Shown one piece after another: positions 63,889 to 64,000 of a DNA stretch of 64,000 bases; position 1 is the stretch's first letter; each line of letters starts with the position of its first letter. The notes beneath the pieces are model-generated. The model saw nothing but the letters and a program-made list of their open reading frames with translations, was not told the origin of the DNA and did not search any database. The stretch lies in contig NZ_LT629794.1 of assembly GCF_900106075.1 (NCBI RefSeq), positions 682,001-746,000 on the forward strand, read 5' to 3'. Both the position numbers and the translations under genes were made by a program. The stretch comes from Polaribacter sp. Hel1_33_78 (lineage in GTDB: Bacteria; Bacteroidota; Bacteroidia; Flavobacteriales; Flavobacteriaceae).

Positions 63889-64000
63889 TTCAAATAAATT
63901 ACATTAAGTATTAATTTAGATAATATAATATCAAATTAGAGTAATTTAAGGCTATTTTTAAAAACTTGATTTCTTTAATTTTAGCATATATAAAAAAGCA

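Overview
The window looks like chromosomal DNA from a marine-type member of the Flavobacteriaceae (Polaribacter/Tenacibaculum-like; genus not proven). The DNA is very AT-rich. Many genes have a TAnnTTTG box just upstream, which is the Bacteroidetes minus-7 promoter element, and there are few Shine-Dalgarno sites. Families typical of this group are frequent: a HYC/CC/PP small protein, DUF2911, DUF4920, DUF3347, MnmD, mevalonate-pathway genes, an S9 peptidase with POT transporters, and TPR regulators with a LuxR-like C-terminus.

Layout. 1-5.7 kb: end of the cell wall/division cluster (murG 3' end, murC, ftsQ, ftsA, ftsZ) with a strong terminator. 6-16.3 kb: housekeeping genes on both strands (aminotransferase, acyl desaturase, rsmG, glutaminase, lysS, a peptidyl-prolyl isomerase lipoprotein, an OmpA protein, an M20 dipeptidase). 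Between lysS and the isomerase lies a probable independent small RNA of about 105 nt with its own promoter and terminator. 16.4-31.8 kb: tRNA-Leu(UAG), a coupled pair of tiny membrane proteins, a quinone-oxidoreductase-like enzyme, a thioesterase, Prc protease, surE/lpxB, an NlpC/P60 lipoprotein, comEC, and a minus-strand peptide-use cluster (S9 peptidase, two POT transporters, thioredoxin-like protein). 31.9-36.4 kb: HMG-CoA reductase carrying an extra DUF1569-like domain, a GHMP kinase, a BaiN-type flavoprotein and a redoxin.

36.6-48.2 kb is a one-direction copper/silver resistance operon: HYC/CC/PP protein, CusA-type RND pump, TolC-type outer-membrane channel, CopA-type ATPase, DUF2911 and PepSY proteins, CusB-type adaptor and an HMA-domain lipoprotein, closed by a strong terminator. 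48.5-57.4 kb returns to housekeeping genes (PqqB-like metallo-hydrolase, ilvE, DUF4920, mnmD, ruvC, hemW, a cyclase, an alpha/beta hydrolase, corA).

57.4-61.1 kb is a graveyard of signalling genes. It holds a broken receiver/AraC-HTH gene, a tandemly duplicated tiny membrane-protein gene, a signal-peptidase-like remnant, an intact CheY-like regulator, a histidine kinase that has lost its phospho-acceptor region, and a decayed copy of the 3' end of the neighbouring TPR regulator. Two perfect palindromes sit beside that decayed copy. The window ends with the intact TPR/LuxR-like regulator and an AraC regulator. The most useful leads are the small RNA, the palindrome pair with its segmental duplication, the HMG-CoA reductase fusion, and a terminator hidden inside comEC. 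No CRISPR array, prophage or intact insertion sequence was seen.
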